Positions 61,896 to 64,000 of a stretch of DNA of 64,000 nt are shown here, in pieces. The position numbers and the translations under genes are program-made. The stretch is taken from positions 1,798,001 through 1,862,000 of the forward strand of contig NC_065877.1 in assembly GCF_933775445.1 (NCBI RefSeq), in the 5' to 3' direction. The notes under the pieces were generated by a model, which worked only from the letters and a program-made list of their open reading frames with translations, searched no databases and was not told the origin of the DNA. How positions within the stretch are numbered: the first letter of the stretch is position 1; the number at the start of each line of letters is the position of its first letter. This DNA is from Argentina anserina. Lineage: Eukaryota; Streptophyta; Magnoliopsida; Rosales; Rosaceae.

Positions 61896-62168
61896 ACTAG
61901 ACCAGGGAGTGAAACACAGGCACCTCAGTCGAATTAAAGCTTGAGATATTAGCATGAGCTCGTATCAATTGAGTATTGGAATAAGGAATACGTTTGTCAA
62001 TACCAATATATCTGGCTTGGTCCTGTATTCTATTTCTCAATCGTTTTCTGTGGTTGTTTGACTTTAAATTTCTGTTCATGCTATTGCCAATGGATAAATA
62101 GTCTATTTCTTGCTTCGATTCCTCCTCCTAAATCACACAAACAATTGCTTTCCATCCACAAAAACAAG
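61896..62168. other. 3' trailer of the SOD gene
   Basis: Non-coding sequence following the stop, likely holding the polyadenylation region. Nothing else is seen. Confidence 0.6.
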
Positions 62169-62291
62169 ATGCGTTTTCTTAGGCTAAAATTCAAGTTCTT
62201 ATGGTCATTACTAGTAGTGTTGACACAATCTGGTGTCTTCTCTAGTTTCACTGCTGGTAGAAGAGAACTGGCAAATCATCAACATCGCTAG
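62169..62291 (+). CDS. Possible 40-residue secreted peptide
   Basis: The frame starts MRFLRLKFKFLWSLLVVLTQ, a basic head followed by a hydrophobic core like a signal peptide. It continues SGVFSSFTAGRRELANHQHR and stops. The tail has a dibasic GRR site and a His-rich end, as in small signalling-peptide precursors, but matches no peptide family I recognise. It begins 274 bases after the SOD stop and may simply be a chance frame. No intron signals were found. Confidence 0.3.
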   Translation: MRFLRLKFKFLWSLLVVLTQSGVFSSFTAGRRELANHQHR

Positions 62292-62923
62292 ACTCTAGTT
62301 GTCCTCTTTATGGCTTTGTCAAACTCTCCGGTATCAACTCTCTTCATTAGGCTACTGTCATCGTGTTATGCTATTGTCACGGTCTCATCTTCAAGCATGG
62401 TCTCCATCACTAAATGACCTGCACTGATGGTGAGAAGCTTAGGGGTGGAACTGTTCAGTTCTGAGCGTCTATTAAGACTGAGTTTGGCGCTTCAAATAAT
62501 TTGACTAAGGTGTTTGATGAATCAGTTTATTTCTTAAGTTCACAAACTCCAATGTAACTTTTAGGTAAATTATGAAAACTGGAAAATGAAACTTTTAGAA
62601 ACAGCTGCTAATTAAATATGTAAACGCAGATTTTATTAAAATTACCTCGGGGCTAAATTGACCCTAATGTGAATGGAATTGAGAGGTGAAAAAGAATAAT
62701 TCTAGTGGTTATTACCGTAATTCCATGTGAAAGTAATTTTGAAAACTTACCACAGGTGGGTAAATATTGTATGCACTAAATTCTGAAGGTGGGATCAAAC
62801 CGTCCCACAACACATGCGTACATCTCAATCCCAAAATTTCTAGGGTTTCATTTTTTCTTCAATCAAAAACCCCAAAATTACACTTCCCATCTTCACCAAT
62901 CGCACCCAACGCTCCCGCCACCG
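62292..62923. other. Intergenic DNA and leader of the FRIGIDA-like gene
   Basis: AT-rich, becoming C-rich near 62870-62920 in what is probably the leader. No other gene is supported. Confidence 0.5.
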
Positions 62924-63701
62924 ATGTCCACCACCGTACAAAACATCTCCGGCGACCTTCCGGCGCCCCCAGACCTCCTCAAATCCCTCAACCTCCTCAA
63001 GTCCCACGCCTCCAAAGTTTCCAACTTTACCCTCCAATGGCAGGACCTCGAAGACCACCTCCGCTCCATCGACGCCTCCATCCAATCCAGAACCAACCAG
63101 CTCCTCCAATCCAACCAAACCCAATCGGATTCCGAACCCAATTCCGTACAGACCCGACCCGATCGCCTCGGGGCTGATGATTCTTCCTTTGAAGGCTTGA
63201 ATTTCAATGGCGTGATGGTTAAAGACGGGGAGGCTCTGCTGGTGTATATGAACGAGCATTTGAATTTGAATGAGAAGCAATCGTCTCGAGATTTTGTTGC
63301 TGAGTTGGTCTCGGCTTCTGTGGGGTGTGGGAAGATTGTGCTTGAGGCAATGCGGTGGTTTTATCCGTCGGAGGAGTGGGAGTTGAGGTTTGAGCTGACT
63401 GAGCTGAGCGCCGTGAGGAGGAGCTGCGTGGTGTTGCTGGAGGAGATGACTAGAGTGAGGCCTTTGGTTGGAGATGATGTGAGGGAGGAGGCGGCGAGGC
63501 TTGCGGTGGAGTGGAAGGGGAAGACTAGAAATGGAGTGGTGAATAGTCTGGAGGTTTGGGCTTTCTTGCAGCTTGTGGGTGGTTTTGGGTTGGTTGGTGA
63601 GTTTGATAGGGATGAGATTTTTGATATGATTGTTAGCGTGGCGGTTAGGAAACAGGCGCCCGAGTTGTTTAGGTCTCTTGGTTTCGCGGATAGAGCCTCC
63701 G
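62924..63701 (+). CDS. FRIGIDA-like protein, first exon (3' part outside window)
   Basis: FRIGIDA-like proteins are nuclear plant proteins, some of which influence flowering time through FLC control. The exon gives 259 residues, ending at a donor (GCCTCCG|GTGAGT). The start at 62924 (MSTTVQNISG) is preferred to an in-frame ATG at 62789 because translation from the earlier one would add 45 residues of low-complexity leader. A coiled-coil N-terminus (LLKSLNLLKSHASKVSNF, QWQDLEDHLRSIDASIQSR) precedes the FRIGIDA domain (LLVYMNEHLNLNEKQSSRDF, VGCGKIVLEAMRWFYPSEEW, LEVWAFLQLVGGFGL, ELFRSLGFADRASG). No frame break is seen. The gene continues beyond 64000. Confidence 0.92.
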
Positions 63702-64000
63702 GTGAGTGTTTGGGAAGCTTTTTGTTGGTGATAAGTCTGTTGTGATGTTGTATGAAACAATTCAAACAAATGGTTCAGTTTGTTATCTGATGAAACTCGG
63801 TGTATAATTCAGTGCTTGTTAACTTTGCAATGCTAGATTTTGAGAGAAATTTGAAAAGGTTAGAAACTTGAGAGTTATATTCTGAATGTGAAGGATAAGC
63901 TGTCAACTAGATGTTTAAATGGAAGGTTTGCTTCGGTAGCTCTTGGGTGGCATATGGTTTGATTTTGTTGATTTTTTTGGACAGAAGGTGTAGAATTAAT
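63702..64000 (+). other. Start of the FRIGIDA-like intron
   Basis: AT-rich sequence after the donor at 63702, without a further exon before the window ends. Confidence 0.7.

Noticed and set aside
62767..63177. Pro/Arg-rich 136-codon frame
   Set aside because: Out-of-frame reading of the C-rich start of the FRIGIDA-like gene.
62840..63769. 309-codon frame on the minus strand
   Set aside because: It is antisense to the FRIGIDA-like exon, which has clear domain similarity; the frame is His/Leu-rich shadow.

Overview
This is plant nuclear DNA, almost certainly from a eudicot. The genes have many short introns with GT..AG borders, the intergenic DNA is AT-rich, and there are chloroplast-targeted, vacuolar and cytosolic plant protein families plus several classes of plant transposable element. 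The family mix would suit a rosid such as a Rosaceae species, but I cannot prove that from the sequence alone. All exon structures below were assembled by hand from splice sites and reading-frame continuity.

Layout, left to right. (1) 181-2646 (-): the first ten coding exons of a vacuolar-type Na+/H+ exchanger, cut by the left edge. (2) 3.9-12.4 kb: gene-poor DNA holding a long-inverted-repeat DNA element (6.53-7.42 kb) and a 2.9-kb solo LTR with an exact 5-bp target duplication (8686-11609). (3) 12.5-15.5 kb (+): a two-exon glycine-rich protein, a 5'-truncated LINE, a Tourist-like MITE and a divergent cystatin. (4) 15565-27357 (-): a Helitron of about 11.8 kb with recognisable ends, an apparently intact six-exon Rep-helicase gene (about 1571 aa) and a broken RPA-like gene. 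(5) 27.6-28.8 kb (-): an intronless aspartic protease. (6) 30.9-36 kb (-): a VAP27/MSP-domain protein with a lysine/glutamate-rich repeat linker and a C-terminal membrane anchor. (7) 36.1-42 kb: a diverged tandem duplication, an F-box pseudogene, a second solo LTR (opposite strand, flanked by a 140-bp direct repeat) and a small MITE. (8) 43.6-45.2 kb (+): a plastid acyl carrier protein. (9) 46.1-48.1 kb: a hAT-like element containing a SINE-like tRNA-derived patch, then a head-to-head cluster of three TRIM-like LTRs. (10) 49.35-51.48 kb (-): a seven-helix TPRA1/CAND-type membrane protein. (11) 53.06-58.81 kb (+): a 16-exon SCD2-like coiled-coil protein with one unexpected GA..AG intron. (12) 60.26-61.90 kb (+): cytosolic Cu/Zn superoxide dismutase, whose leader appears to carry a miR398 site split by an intron. 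(13) 62.92-63.70 kb (+): first exon of a FRIGIDA-like gene, cut by the right edge.

The cellular genes are unrelated housekeeping or regulatory loci rather than a pathway cluster. The only functionally coupled set is inside the Helitron (Rep-helicase plus RPA-like protein). The most interesting points are the near-complete Helitron, the split miR398 site, the GA..AG intron in the SCD2-like gene, and the solo LTR whose flanks suggest ectopic recombination.
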